Source: JAQBQB01 sp963846925 (GTDB taxonomy: Bacteria; Gemmatimonadota; Gemmatimonadetes; Gemmatimonadales; Gemmatimonadaceae). Taken from it: a stretch of 64,000 nucleotides of DNA. Positions within the stretch are counted from its first letter, which is position 1. Each line of letters starts with the position of its first letter. A model generated the notes under the pieces. The model did not search any database. It was given only the letters and a program-made list of their open reading frames with translations, and was not told the origin of the DNA. The stretch covers positions 365,814-429,813 of the forward strand of contig CAWJXW010000005.1 in the NCBI GenBank assembly GCA_963846925.1, written 5' to 3'. The translations under genes were made by a program, and so were the position numbers. This document shows, in pieces, positions 20,567 to 30,977 of this stretch.

Positions 20567-23188
20567 CTATCGGGGTCGGTCGATGTCCCGCCGCCCGGCC
20601 GCGAGCAGATTGATGAAGAGACGCGCGGCGCCGGGATTCCCGGCGGGAAGCTGGCGGAAAAATGACAGCGTGGTGTAGACGTACGTCCCCCGGCCAACCG
20701 GCGCCACGAGAATGCCCGCGTTGTTCGGTGGATCTCCGGCGTCGTTCATCGAAAGCACCAATTCGTATCGCGTGTCGAACGTTCGCGGCATATAGAGCGC
20801 GCGCTCCTGCACCCAGTTCTCGAAGTCCGAGGCGACGATCCTGTTCGGCGACGAGAGGATTGGTGACCGCGGGTCGAGGAGGCGAACCGGAGCGCGTTCA
20901 TCGGTGACGCGATCCGCGACGCGCCCCGCGAAAGCGATCGGAAAGGGAAGGATGCCGGGCTGCGCCATCTCGAGTTGGCCGTATTGCGTGACGACGGTGC
21001 CTCCATTTCGCGCGAAGGCCATGAGTGACGGCGTGCTCCTGCGCATCGATGCGGAGTCGACTTCGTAGGCGCGCGGTCCCAGCACGATCGTGGTGAAGCC
21101 GGCAAGGTTCGACCGCGGCAGCGCGGCGGGATCGAGCTCGACGACGGGAATCCCGAGCTCCTCCAGCATCGGCATTACGTTGTCACCAACGCCGCGAATG
21201 TACCCGATGCGGAGAGTCGGGAAGATCGCGTTCACGACCTCGACTCGAACCGACGATGGGCGATAGTATCGCAGCGTTCGAATGTGCTCATACTCGATGG
21301 GGATGAAACCCACGCGGAACTCCTCGCCATGGCTCTTGGCTGCCGCGCCGATCTCGACGCGGCCCGCCGGGAGCCGCCCACGCACGCGAAAGAACAGACT
21401 CGCGTCTCCGAACGGCGGAAGTGTCACATGCCTGGTCCCGGAGTCGGCGCTCAGTCCGTTGGGCAGCGCGAGGGACACGTCCACCTCGCGAGCGGCGGTG
21501 GCTGCGGAGCGGACGCGTACCTCGATCGTGCGATCGAAGGGGGTGATGGCGCGCGCGTACTCCACGTCGTGCTGCAGGAGCACCGAGATCTCCGGCACGG
21601 CTGCGAGCTCGCGGCGCACTTCTCCCCGGGCGCGGTCGGCAAACCGGTAGACGATGGGGCCGGTCTTCACCGGCACTCGGACGCCGGCGATTGTCAACGT
21701 GAGCGACGCGCCGGAGGTCTGGACGCGATCTTCTCCTATGATCATGTCCGCAAGCGGCTGTCGGAACATGTCGTCGCGGAGCGGCTGCCGAAGCCACCAC
21801 GCCACCGTGGGGACCGTGTCGGCGTGGAAGGTCAGGACCTGGCGTGCGGTGCTGTCCGGAAGCACCATGCGTCGCGGCGCCAGTGCCGTAGCCCGCTGGC
21901 CGACGAGCGCGATGTCCTCGACGGAAACGGGGATCGGGCCCGCGTTGTAGACCGACACGGTAACGGGAATCGAGTCACGCACCGCGACCAGCGCGCGCGG
22001 CGCTGTGGCCTCGACGCTGACCGCCGCCGCATCGAGCAGCGCGAGCGACGCGCGACGCGCAGTCGACTCGAGCGACAGCGCGAGATCTCCCGTGCGGGCA
22101 TCACATGCCGGCCGGCCTGCACCCGCGGCCGCGCCGAGTGGCGCGCACGAAACGCCGGCTGCGGCGCGTGACGCGAGCCGCACATAAGCGACGAGCGGCG
22201 AGGCCATCGCCGATGGGTGCGCCAAATCGAGCGACCGCGCGACCGCCGACTCGGCAATTGGCAACGAGTCGAGCGCCGTTCGCGCCGGCTCGGCGAGCGG
22301 GACCGACGTGAACCGCGACCAGCCGGTATCGAGACCGGCGAAGAGCGCGGTGTCGCCCTCGACTTCGGAGACGCGCGAGACCTCGAGCTGCACCCCGTCG
22401 AAACGCGGGCCCCGCTGCGGCAACGCTCCTTGTCCCTGAGAGCGATGCTGCGAGCGGCTCTGCGTGGCGATCTCGGAATACGTGCGGCCGAGGAACGGAT
22501 CGTACTCGCCGACGTTGAATCGCACGGCGCTGCCGAGCCCTCGGCGAAGCCGGTAGAACTTGAGCGCAGACCACGGTCTTAGACCGCCGAGGGCGGCGGG
22601 AGGGAATCGCGCCGAATCCGCCGCGGCGTCGAACGCTTCGCGCGCCAGCACGCCGGAGAGCTGATGATGGCCGTGTCCGTCCGCGGGTGTCCCGGTAAAG
22701 ACGGCGATGATCACGTGCGGGCGAAACGCGCGCACGATTGCTACCACGTCTTCGAGAATTGAATCCCTCGGCCAATGCATGAGGGTCTCGTCGAGCGTTT
22801 TCGAGAATCCGAAATCGTACCCACGCGTGAAGTATTGTCGGCCGCCGTCGATGCGCCGCGCGGCGAGGAGTTCCTCGGTGCGGATCATGCCGAGCGCCGT
22901 CCCGAGCTCATTGCCGATGAGGTTCTGTCCGCCGTCTCCGCGGGTGAGCGACAGGTACGCTGTTTCGATGTGTCGCGCCGTCGCCAGATAGGCGATGAGC
23001 TGCGTGTCTTCGTCGTCGGGATGCGCGCCGATCATCAGCACGCGCGATGTGGTGCCAAGGCCGGCGACGAGCTCGCCCAACTCCGCGGCCCCGTGCTGTT
23101 GTTGTTGTTGCGCGCCGATGGGCCATGCGGCGGCAAACGCCAGCCACACGACGCCGACAACCGTATTTGAAGCCACCGATCCTCGCAT
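20567..23188 (-). CDS. Secreted PIG-L family deacetylase
   Basis: 873 residues from ATG 23188. A signal peptide precedes a Gln-run and mature domain; an upstream GTG at 23299 would hide the signal. The LmbE/PIG-L N-domain carries the zinc motif AHPDDED and the later HGHH motif; these enzymes hydrolyse N-acetyl groups of sugars or related amides. The remaining 600 residues contain beta-sandwich-like repeats and a glutamine-amidotransferase-like end (GIPVVELDP, VVTQYGQLEM). This long secreted form is common in polysaccharide-degrading soil bacteria. It reads divergently from the M20 amidohydrolase. Substrate is unknown. Confidence 0.88.
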   Translation of the reverse strand: MRGSVASNTVVGVVWLAFAAAWPIGAQQQQQHGAAELGELVAGLGTTSRVLMIGAHPDDEDTQLIAYLATARHIETAYLSLTRGDGGQNLIGNELGTALGMIRTEELLAARRIDGGRQYFTRGYDFGFSKTLDETLMHWPRDSILEDVVAIVRAFRPHVIIAVFTGTPADGHGHHQLSGVLAREAFDAAADSARFPPAALGGLRPWSALKFYRLRRGLGSAVRFNVGEYDPFLGRTYSEIATQSRSQHRSQGQGALPQRGPRFDGVQLEVSRVSEVEGDTALFAGLDTGWSRFTSVPLAEPARTALDSLPIAESAVARSLDLAHPSAMASPLVAYVRLASRAAAGVSCAPLGAAAGAGRPACDARTGDLALSLESTARRASLALLDAAAVSVEATAPRALVAVRDSIPVTVSVYNAGPIPVSVEDIALVGQRATALAPRRMVLPDSTARQVLTFHADTVPTVAWWLRQPLRDDMFRQPLADMIIGEDRVQTSGASLTLTIAGVRVPVKTGPIVYRFADRARGEVRRELAAVPEISVLLQHDVEYARAITPFDRTIEVRVRSAATAAREVDVSLALPNGLSADSGTRHVTLPPFGDASLFFRVRGRLPAGRVEIGAAAKSHGEEFRVGFIPIEYEHIRTLRYYRPSSVRVEVVNAIFPTLRIGYIRGVGDNVMPMLEELGIPVVELDPAALPRSNLAGFTTIVLGPRAYEVDSASMRRSTPSLMAFARNGGTVVTQYGQLEMAQPGILPFPIAFAGRVADRVTDERAPVRLLDPRSPILSSPNRIVASDFENWVQERALYMPRTFDTRYELVLSMNDAGDPPNNAGILVAPVGRGTYVYTTLSFFRQLPAGNPGAARLFINLLAAGRRDIDRPR

Positions 23189-23390
23189 TCGCCTGAGCCT
23201 AGAGTTCCGATGGACGATAGGCGCCCCACTCAGCGATGCGCCCACGCGCCGTCCAATGGACGATTTCGACCAATCAACGGTCCGCAAGTGTGGCAGCACG
23301 ATGTTGTTCAGCCTATCTGCCGCGAGCGTCGGTCCGTAGCTGAAGCTCGCCCCGTCTTGACGTACAACGGACGGCGGCCATCCTTACCGG

Positions 23391-24725
23391 ATGAGCCCTC
23401 ACCTGTCATTTCCACGCGCGCTGGGCGCGCTGGCCGTCGTCGTCGGCTCGACCCTCGCCGCGCGTCGCGGCGCTGACGCGACGGCCGAGGTCGACGCGGA
23501 GTACCCGCGCGCGGAGGCACTCTATCTGGATCTGCACCGGCATCCGGAGCTCTCCTTCCACGAGACCGAAACGGCCGCCAAGCTCGCCGCCGCCCTGCGC
23601 GACGCGGGGTACGACGTCACGACCGGTGTCGGGCGCACCGGCATCGTCGGCGTGCTGAAGAACGGCGCGGGCCCCACGGTTCTGTTGCGCACGGAGCTCG
23701 ACGCCCTGCCGGTGACGGAGAACACCGGGCTCCCGTTCGCCAGTACCGTGCGAACGAAGGACGACGCGGGCGCCGACGTCGGCGTGATGCACGCGTGCGG
23801 ACACGACGTGCACATGGCGGCGTGGTTGGGAACGGCCCGCATCATGGCGCAGCAACCGCGCAACGTGGCGTGGGACGCTCGTGGTGATCGGACAGCCCGC
23901 GGAAGAAATCGTGTCGGGCGCGAGAGCGATGCTCGCCGACGGTCTCCTCACACGCTTCCCGCGGCCCGACTTCGCGCTCGCCGTGCACGACGATGCGCGG
24001 ATGCCGGCGGGGCTCATCGGCTATCACGCCGGACCGATTCTCACGAACGCGGACGCCGTGACGATCACGATCTACGGCCGCGGCGGACATGGCGCTCGCC
24101 CGGATGCCACGGTGGACCCGTCGTCATCGCGGCGCGGACCGTCGTGGCGCTGCAGACCATCGTGTCGCGCGAGATTTCACCGTTCGATCCGGCCGTCGTG
24201 ACCGTCGGCTCGATTCACGGCGGCACCAAGAACAACATCATCCCGGACGAGGTGCGGCTGCAACTCACGGTGCGTTCGTTCACGGATCCGGTGCGCAAAC
24301 ATCTGCTCGCCGCGATCGAGCGCATCACGCGCGCGGAGGCGATGGCCGCCGGCGCGCCGCGCGAGCCGTCGATCGAATATGGCCCGCCGACTCAGGCGCT
24401 GGTGAACGATTCGGCGCTGACCCGTCGTGTCTCCGCGGCGCTCGTGAAGCAGCTCGGCGCGACGCGCGTGAAAGACACGCCGCCTGAGATGGCGAGCGAG
24501 GACTTTGCCGAATTCCATCTGGCGGGCGTGCCAACGCTGATGCTGCGCATCGGTGCGGTCGAGCAGACGAAGTACGATGCCGCGATGAAGTCGGGTACGC
24601 CGCTGCCATCGTTGCACTCGGCGCTGTTCGCGCCGGATCGTTCCCCGACCATCAAATCCGCTATGCTGGCGGAAGTCCTCTCGTTGCGGGAGTTGATGCC
24701 CGCCGCGCCTCGCCCCGGCACGTGA
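23391..24725 (+). CDS. M20D amidohydrolase/peptidase, two compensating frameshifts
   Basis: Zinc amidohydrolase of about 445 residues that removes acyl groups from amino acids or cleaves dipeptides. The zinc-binding motif is HACGHDVHM and the catalytic Glu pair is in GQPAEE; LHRHPELSFHE marks the N-terminus. A signal-like N-terminal segment suggests export. The frame shifts near 23865 and returns near 24118; the second is repaired by one more C in a short C-run. Total length is a multiple of three and all motifs survive, so the gene is probably intact in the cell. Its stop overlaps the GTG start of the GGT gene (GTGA). Confidence 0.9.
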   Translation: MSPHLSFPRALGALAVVVGSTLAARRGADATAEVDAEYPRAEALYLDLHRHPELSFHETETAAKLAAALRDAGYDVTTGVGRTGIVGVLKNGAGPTVLLRTELDALPVTENTGLPFASTVRTKDDAGADVGVMHACGHDVHMAAWLGTARIMAQQPRNVAWDARGDRTARGRNRVGRESDARRRSPHTLPAARLRARRARRCADAGGAHRLSRRTDSHERGRRDDHDLRPRRTWRSPGCHGGPVVIAARTVVALQTIVSREISPFDPAVVTVGSIHGGTKNNIIPDEVRLQLTVRSFTDPVRKHLLAAIERITRAEAMAAGAPREPSIEYGPPTQALVNDSALTRRVSAALVKQLGATRVKDTPPEMASEDFAEFHLAGVPTLMLRIGAVEQTKYDAAMKSGTPLPSLHSALFAPDRSPTIKSAMLAEVLSLRELMPAAPRPGT

Positions 24726-26435
24726 CGTCCTACCGTTCGACCCGGCGTGTAAGGCGACTCGCAGTTGCCATGACCGCACTGCTGCCGCTGACCGACGCAC
24801 TCGCGCAGGACCGCTCCCAATCCCGATCGACGGTCTCGTCCGTGGCCGGGATCGTTGCCAGCGAAAGCGTACTCGCCTCGCAAGTCGGTGCGTCGATTCT
24901 CGAGCAGCGGCGGCAACGCCGTCGATGCCGCGGTCGCGACGAACGCGATGATGGGACTCGTCGCGCCGATGAATGACGGCGTCGGAGGCGATCTGTTCGC
25001 GATCGTCTACATGGCGAACACCGGGAAGCTCTACGGTCTCAACGCGTCGGGGTGGTCGCCCGCCGGACTCACGGCGGACTATCTTCGCGCGAAGGGCATC
25101 GCCGCGATGCCTCAGCGCGGCATTCAGACCGTGACGGTTCCGGGTGCCGTGGGCGGATGGGACGCGCTCCTGACGCGCTTCGGGCGGATGAAGTTCAGTC
25201 AGGTCCTCGCTCCGGCGATCGACTACGCGGAGTCCGGGTTTCCGGTCGGCGAAGTCGTCAGCGTATTCTGGCGCGACAGTGAGAAGGATCTCGCCGCCGA
25301 CGCCGCGACGGCGAAGATCTACTTGCCGGCGGGAAGACCTCCGGCTGCGGGCGAGGTGTTTCACAATCCGGAGCTCGCTTGGACGTATCGCCAGATCGCG
25401 AGCGCGGGGAAGGAAGCTTTCTACAAGGGCGCGGTTGCCGAAAAAATCGTCGCCAGCTCGAAGCAACATGGCGGCACGATGACGCTCGCCGATCTCTCCG
25501 AGTATGAGCCCGAGTGGGTCGATCCCATCTCGACGACGTACCACGGGTGGACGGTATACGAGCTGCCGCCGAACGGGCAGGGGATCGCGGCGCTCGAGAT
25601 GCTCAACATCATGGAGCAGTTTCCGCTCGCCGCCGCCGGTCACAACTCGGCGCGCGCGCTCCACGTCATGATCGAGGCGAAGAAGCTCGCCTATGCGGAC
25701 ATGCAGCGCTACGACGCCGACCCGCGGTTCACGACGGTCCCGGTCGGCGCGATGCGGTCGAAGGCGTACGCGAAACAGCGCGCGTCGCTGATCGACCTCG
25801 CGCGCGCGAACTGTGCGGTCACGGCCGGCAAGCCACAGAACACGGACAACGGCACGACGTACCTCAGCATCGTCGATCGGGACGGCAACATGGTTTCTCT
25901 GATCCAGAGCAACTATTCCACGGTTGGCTTCGGGTCGGGACTCGCAGTCGGCGGCGCCGGCTTCGTGCTGCAGAATCGCGGCGGCGGCTTCACGCTCGAG
26001 AAGGGACACCCGAACGAGCTCGCCGGGCGCAAACGTCCGCTGCACACGATCATTCCGGCGTTCATGGAACGCGGCGACGTGAAGATCGCATTCGGCATCA
26101 TGGGCGGGTGGAATCAGGCGCAGGCGCACGCGCAATTCGTCTCGAACGTCGTCGACTTCGACATGAACATCCAGGCCGCGCTCGATGCGCCGCGGTTCTC
26201 GAAGGAGACGTTCCCCGGCTGCGACGTCAACCTCGAGTCGCGGATTCCAGAGGCGATCCGCGCGAGTCTGGCCGCGCTCGGCCATCAGATCGTCATGCGC
26301 GGGGATTTTTCGGCGACACGAATGGGCGCAGGGCAGGCGGTCCAGCGGAACGCCAAGACCGGCGTGAACAGCGGCGCATCGGATCCACGCAAGGATGGCG
26401 CGGCGGTGCAGGAGTTGCGGATTCCGCGCGGCTGA
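24722..26435 (+). CDS. ggt: Gamma-glutamyltransferase, one frameshift near the N-terminus
   Basis: Periplasmic enzyme that hydrolyses or transfers the gamma-glutamyl group of glutathione and related peptides; about 570 residues. The signal peptide ends near DALAQD. The frame breaks at about 24908, where one surplus C in GAGCAGCGGCGG separates ASILE from GGNAVDAAVATNAMMG. The self-cleavage and catalytic Thr is the first T of NGTTYLS (codon at 25854). GSAD-type tail motifs follow. GTG 24722 overlaps the M20 stop, and the M1 aminopeptidase follows 44 bases later, so the three hydrolases likely form one peptide-scavenging operon. Confidence 0.9.
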
Positions 26436-26479
26436 CGGGAGCTCTACATCCCACGATTCCTCTCGATCGAGCCGGCTCG

Positions 26480-28921
26480 ATGCGTCAACTGAAACTCGTC
26501 TTCGTCATCGTCGTCACGGCCGTACCGGCGCTCGCGCAGCAGCCCGCCAACACCAATCTCGAGCGCATGGCCAACGACGCCTACACGCGTTCCCACGATT
26601 ACGATCTCGTGCATCAGCGCATCAGCGTGCGCGACTTCGACTGGGACTCGCTGGCGTTCACCGGGCGCGTAGCGACGACGCTCGTCGCGCGACGCTCGGC
26701 GATGGATTCAGTGATCCTCGACATGGGCTCGCGCCTCCGGCTGCGAGCGATCATGTCGGCGTCGCGGCGAGCCGTTGCGCGGCGATCGGCACGGCGACAC
26801 GCTCGTCGTGCACCTCGCCCGAGCCGCCGCGTTCGGCGACACGCTGCGTTTCACGATCGACTATGACGGCCGCATCGACAATGGCCGTGGCCTCACGTTC
26901 ATCGACCAGCGCCCGAGCGCGCCGCGGCAGATCTGGAGCCAGGGCGAGGCGATGGACAATCACTTCTGGTTTCCGACATACGACTTTCCGAACGACAAGG
27001 CGACGTGGGAGCTCGAGGCGACGGTGCCGCGCGGCTTCATGGCGGTCTCGAACGGCGCGCTCGTGAGCGACACCCCCGAGGCGAGCGGAGCGCGCACGCT
27101 GCGCTGGAGCCAGGCCCGCCCGAGCGCGACGTATCTCGTCTCGCTCGTCGTCGCGCCGCTCGTGAAGGTGCACGATGCGTGGCAAGGTGTGCCGGTGGAC
27201 TACTACGTATACGCGAAGGACAGCGCGCTCGCGTGGCGGCTGTTTCATGTCACGCCCGACATGATCGACGTGTACTCGCGCCTCACGGGCATTGCCGTAT
27301 CCGTGGCCGAAGTACGCGCAGACGACCGTCGCCGACTTCTTCGGCGGCATGGAGAACGTGAGCGCGACGACGCTCGTCGACTGGCTGCCCGATGCGCGCG
27401 CCTATCAGGACCGGCCGTGGTACCAGCACATCCTGATTCCGCACGAGCTCGCGCACCAGTGGTTCGGCGACTACGTGACGACGGAGAACTGGGCCAACAC
27501 GTGGCTCAACGAGGGCTTCGCCGAGTTCATGCCGGGGCAGTACTGGACCCAGAAGTTGGGCGCGCGCGCGGGCCAGGACTATTACGCCGACGAGTATCGC
27601 CAGTTCATGAACATCGAGGGCCGGCGGCCGATGCCGCTCGCGTCGATGGGATCGAACAACATCTATCCCAAGGGCGCCCTCGTCCTCGAGATGCTCCGGC
27701 GCTACCTCGGCGACGATCGTTTCTGGGCCGGCGTGCACCGATATCTCACGGATCACGCGTACGGCGTGGCGACGACCGACGACCTGCGCCAGGCGTTTCT
27801 CGACGCGACCGGAGAGAATCTCGACTGGTTCTGGCGCGAGTGGATCTACGGCGCGGGGTATCCGTCGTTCACCGTCACGTCACAGTTTGACGCGGCGTCG
27901 CATCGCGTCACGATCGTTGCGCGACAAACGCAGCGCGATTCACTCAAGGCCGACAGCACGGGCCTGCGCTTCGTCATCCCCGAGGCGTTCACGATGCCGG
28001 TGACGATTCGCGTCGGCACCGCCGCGGGCGATGTCGTGCGACAGGCCTGGATCCGACAGCGCGAGGACACGATCGTCGTCGACGGCGTAATGTCCGAGCC
28101 GACGATGATGGTGTTCGACGACGGCAACCGCATCCTCAAGTCGCTGGCGTTCGATCAGCCGACGGCGTGGCTCGCCACGCAGCTGCGCCACGATGCGGAC
28201 TTGTGGGACCGAGAGTGGGCGCTGAGCCAGCTCGCCAAGCGTCCGACCGACGCGGCGGCGGCACGCGCGGTGGCCGATGCGGTGACGAGCGCCGACCACC
28301 CGTACACGCGTGCGATCGCGGCGAGCGCGATGGACGCGTTTCCCGCTGACGTCGCGCTGCCGGCGCTCGCTCGTGCGTTGCGCGACACGTCGGCCCGAGT
28401 GCGTGCCTCCGCCGCGGGCGGGCTCGGAGGATTGGGCGGACCGGAAGCGCTCGACGCTCGCGCGCACGGCGTGGGAGCACGACTCGAGCTACACCGTTCG
28501 GGCGAGCGCGGTGACGGCCATCGCGCGGCTCGATCCGGCCGGACGACGCGACATTCTGCGGAAAGCGTTGTCGACGCCGTCCTATCAGGACGCGATCCAA
28601 AATGCCGCGCTGACCGCGATCGCGCGGAGCAACGACACGAGCATGATCGCCGACGTCGAGCGCGTCGTCGGCGACCAGGCCCTCCCGTCGCGCGTGCTGG
28701 CGGCGTTCGCGGCGCGCGGCAACCAACAGGCGCTCGACTTGCTCACGACCAACCTGAACGACGATCGTGGGTGGGTGCGCGCGTGGACGCTGGCGGCCGT
28801 GGGGTCGATGGAGACGCCTCGGCAGCTCGCGGTCCTCGAGAGCGCGCTGCCGAAGCTGACCCACGTGGAGACGCGCGCGGCAGTCGAGCGGACGATCACG
28901 AGGTTGAGGTCGAAGCGGTGA
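26480..28921 (+). CDS. M1-family aminopeptidase with HEAT-like tail, three frameshifts
   Basis: Zinc aminopeptidase of about 813 residues. A signal peptide (VTAVPALAQQ) leads into the M1 N-domain. The GGMEN substrate motif (about 27345) and HELAHQWFGD (27442 onward) with the downstream Glu in LNEGFAEF are intact. The last 250 residues are alpha-solenoid repeats. Frame changes lie near 26750-26770, 27293 and 28455; each behaves as one extra base, and together they cancel. No motif is lost, so assembly error is more likely than decay. The likely role is trimming peptides in the periplasm with GGT and M20. Confidence 0.9.
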
Positions 28922-29276
28922 CCGGCGCGGGGTCAACGGGCGCCGGCCGGTGACGGGGGCGTATCGCGCGGTTCGCTGAGCGCCGCCGCTCGCCGGTTGT
29001 CGCATGAGGCCGCCCGCAACACAGGCGTGACCGTTCATTGGATTGTGCATGCGCCGGATCGGCGTGTTCGCTAGGCTGCGCCCTCACCACTCCCGAGCCG
29101 TGCACCATGCTGAAGCGCATCGAGAGCTCGACGCTCACGGCCGTCATAGTCGTCGTCGGCATCATTCTCATGTGCATCGCGCTTCGTCGGATATGGAGCA
29201 TGTGAATCGCGAGTCACTCCTGACATGGGCGGAACGCCCGTCTCGCACCGTCCGTCATCCGGGGGATGGGTTGCGG
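28922..29276. other. Gap with one possible small membrane-protein gene
   Basis: 355 bases between the aminopeptidase stop and the ZIP transporter stop. Apart from the 32-residue candidate at 29107-29205 I see no gene, repeat or clear terminator. Confidence 0.4.
29107..29205 (+). CDS. Possible 32-residue single-helix membrane protein
   Basis: ATG to TGA frame encoding MLKRIESSTL, then a strongly hydrophobic helix (about 11-26) and a basic end (LRRIW). The positive-hydrophobic-positive layout is typical of small membrane proteins. There is no good ribosome-binding site and no family match, so chance occurrence remains possible. Confidence 0.35.
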   Translation: MLKRIESSTLTAVIVVVGIILMCIALRRIWSM

Positions 29277-30035
29277 TCAGGGGGTGAACCTCGTCACCGC
29301 GAACGCGAACGCGGCGCCGGCGGTGGTCACGCCGATGAGTTGGGCGACGCGTAGCCTCGATTGTCCGGGTACGATGGTGTGCGACGCCGACGTCGCGACC
29401 TGCAGAAGAAATCCGGCGAAGAAGCCAAGAAAGACTCCGAGTAGACCAGGCGGAAACCGAAAAAAGAGCGTCGAGAGCGCGCCAACTACCGGCGCGACCG
29501 CGTCCAGGACGAGCATCACCGAAGCGTGTCGCATCTGATTCCGGTGCGCGATCATCACCGAAACCGTATTGATGCCGTCCGCGAAATCGTGCGCGATCAC
29601 CGCGATCGCGACGACCAGGCCGATCCCTGACGAGATCTGGAAGGCCAGGCCGATGCTCACACCGTCCAGCGTGCTGTGGCCAATCAATGCGGCCGCGGAC
29701 AGCAGTCCCGCATGCGGATGGCGTCGTTGCTCGGTCGGTGCGCCGTCCGGCTGTGGCGCCCGCGCGAGGAGCAACTCCTCGCTGGCGCGAAACACCAGAA
29801 ACGCCGCGACCAACCCGGTCATCGGCCCGATGGCGTTCACAGCATGGCCATGCGCGAGCTCGAATACCTCCGGCAGCAGGTCGAAGGCGACGATGCCGAG
29901 GAGGACTCCACTCGTGAACGCGAGGACGAGCGGCAGGCGCGCGCGAAGGCGGATTGCGAACACTCCTCCGGTCAGCGTCGAGACGATCGCGCCTGCGGAG
30001 AGCGCGACGGGAGTGCCAACGGAGGTGTCGATCAC
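29277..30035 (-). CDS. ZIP-family divalent metal transporter
   Basis: Inner-membrane importer of Zn or other divalent metals, 252 residues with about eight hydrophobic helices. The metal-path helices carry HSTLDGVSIG and HDFADGINTV, the ZIP signature of His, Asp and Asn ligands. A His-containing cytosolic loop (PTEQRRHPHAG) lies between helices 3 and 4. The start overlaps the stop of the broken P-type ATPase frame (ATG at 30035, TGA at 30034-30032). TonB receptor 1 lies upstream on the same strand, so the receptor and ZIP may form an outer/inner membrane uptake route; zinc is the best guess. Confidence 0.88.
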   Translation of the reverse strand: MIDTSVGTPVALSAGAIVSTLTGGVFAIRLRARLPLVLAFTSGVLLGIVAFDLLPEVFELAHGHAVNAIGPMTGLVAAFLVFRASEELLLARAPQPDGAPTEQRRHPHAGLLSAAALIGHSTLDGVSIGLAFQISSGIGLVVAIAVIAHDFADGINTVSVMIAHRNQMRHASVMLVLDAVAPVVGALSTLFFRFPPGLLGVFLGFFAGFLLQVATSASHTIVPGQSRLRVAQLIGVTTAGAAFAFAVTRFTP

Positions 30036-30540
30036 ATCGACGCTCCGCGCTCGCGGCGGCGGTGGCGCGTGCGGGGTGGGCCGCGCATCACGCGTTCGGA
30101 ATTCGCGGCGATGCCTTCAGCCGCGGTGGCGAGTGCCGGCACGTCGTTGATTCCGTCGCGGATCTTCGCGACCGTCAGGTTATCTCGTTCGTACGCCTGT
30201 ACTGCGGCGAGCCTCTCATCCGGCAACAGTCCCCCGCGACTCGGAATGCCTAGTCGCGCCAGCGTCGTTGCGGCGTGGGGATGGTCGTGGGTCAGCAGCT
30301 CAATCGTTCCGGTCTTCATTGCGTGCAACGAGCACACCTCGCCTCCACGTCCGGACGGAGATGATCCGCCACCGCGATCATGCCGATCGGCACGGCCTCT
30401 CGCCTCACCACCATCGTGGTGAATCCTTTCTCACACCAACCGTCGAGTGGCGTGGTCAGTACCGGTTCCTCCGGCGCCGGAATCAACCACCATTCGCTGC
30501 CGACCGCGACCTTCGCGCCGCCGACATTCGTCGTCACACC
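30032..30540 (-). pseudogene. Degraded P-type metal ATPase (nucleotide-binding and P-domain pieces)
   Basis: Two overlapping frames keep fragments of a P-type ATPase. The first (30537-30316) gives VGSEWWLIPAPEE, TTMVVRREAVPIG and IAVADHLRP, matching the N-domain to P-domain junction. The second (30337-30032) gives LLTHDHPHAATTLARLGIP, LLPDERLAAVQA and DGINDVPALATA. The normal TGD is THD, GDGIND has become RDGIND, and the transmembrane end is missing. Unlike the other split genes here, key residues are changed, so this looks like real decay. It sits between TonB receptor 1 and ZIP. Confidence 0.75.
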
Positions 30541-30977
30541 TGTGCCCGATCACGCCGAGCCGGTCGGCGAACAAAACGAGCGCGACGACACCGAGGAACG
30601 CGGCAGCGCGATGGGCGACCGTGTTCCGCTCCCTCGTGCGGCATGAGCGGCCGTTCGTGCTCGAGAGCACGTTCGCCGAAGGGAACTCGACCAGTACGAA
30701 TCGTTCAACGAACGGCTGCGAGACGCCGGCGAACGGGCGTGTGACGCCACGTTAGCGCGCGGCCCTACTCCGTTCCAATCGATCGCCTACCGAACGGGGC
30801 CTGAGGCGCAACGCGGGTCTTACGATGACCGTCCGCGCTTGGCCGCGCCGCGAGGCCGAGTAGCGGAATCCAACAAGCGGCCGACAGCATCAGGTGAGTG
30901 GGACGGTGCTCACGCCGCTCATTCATCACGCGGTGGGATGCTGGCCCGGTCGCGACATCGGACGGACCAACGGTTCT
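30541..30977. other. Gap, possibly including unrecognisable start of the broken ATPase
   Basis: On the minus strand, short frames such as VALVLFADRLG occur near 30560-30600 and may derive from the membrane part of the ATPase, but no continuous similarity can be followed. From about 30760 to 30977 I see no gene or repeat. Confidence 0.4.

Noticed and set aside
24177..26285. Long open frame antisense to M20 and ggt
   Set aside because: Crosses two conserved genes and has shadow-type composition.
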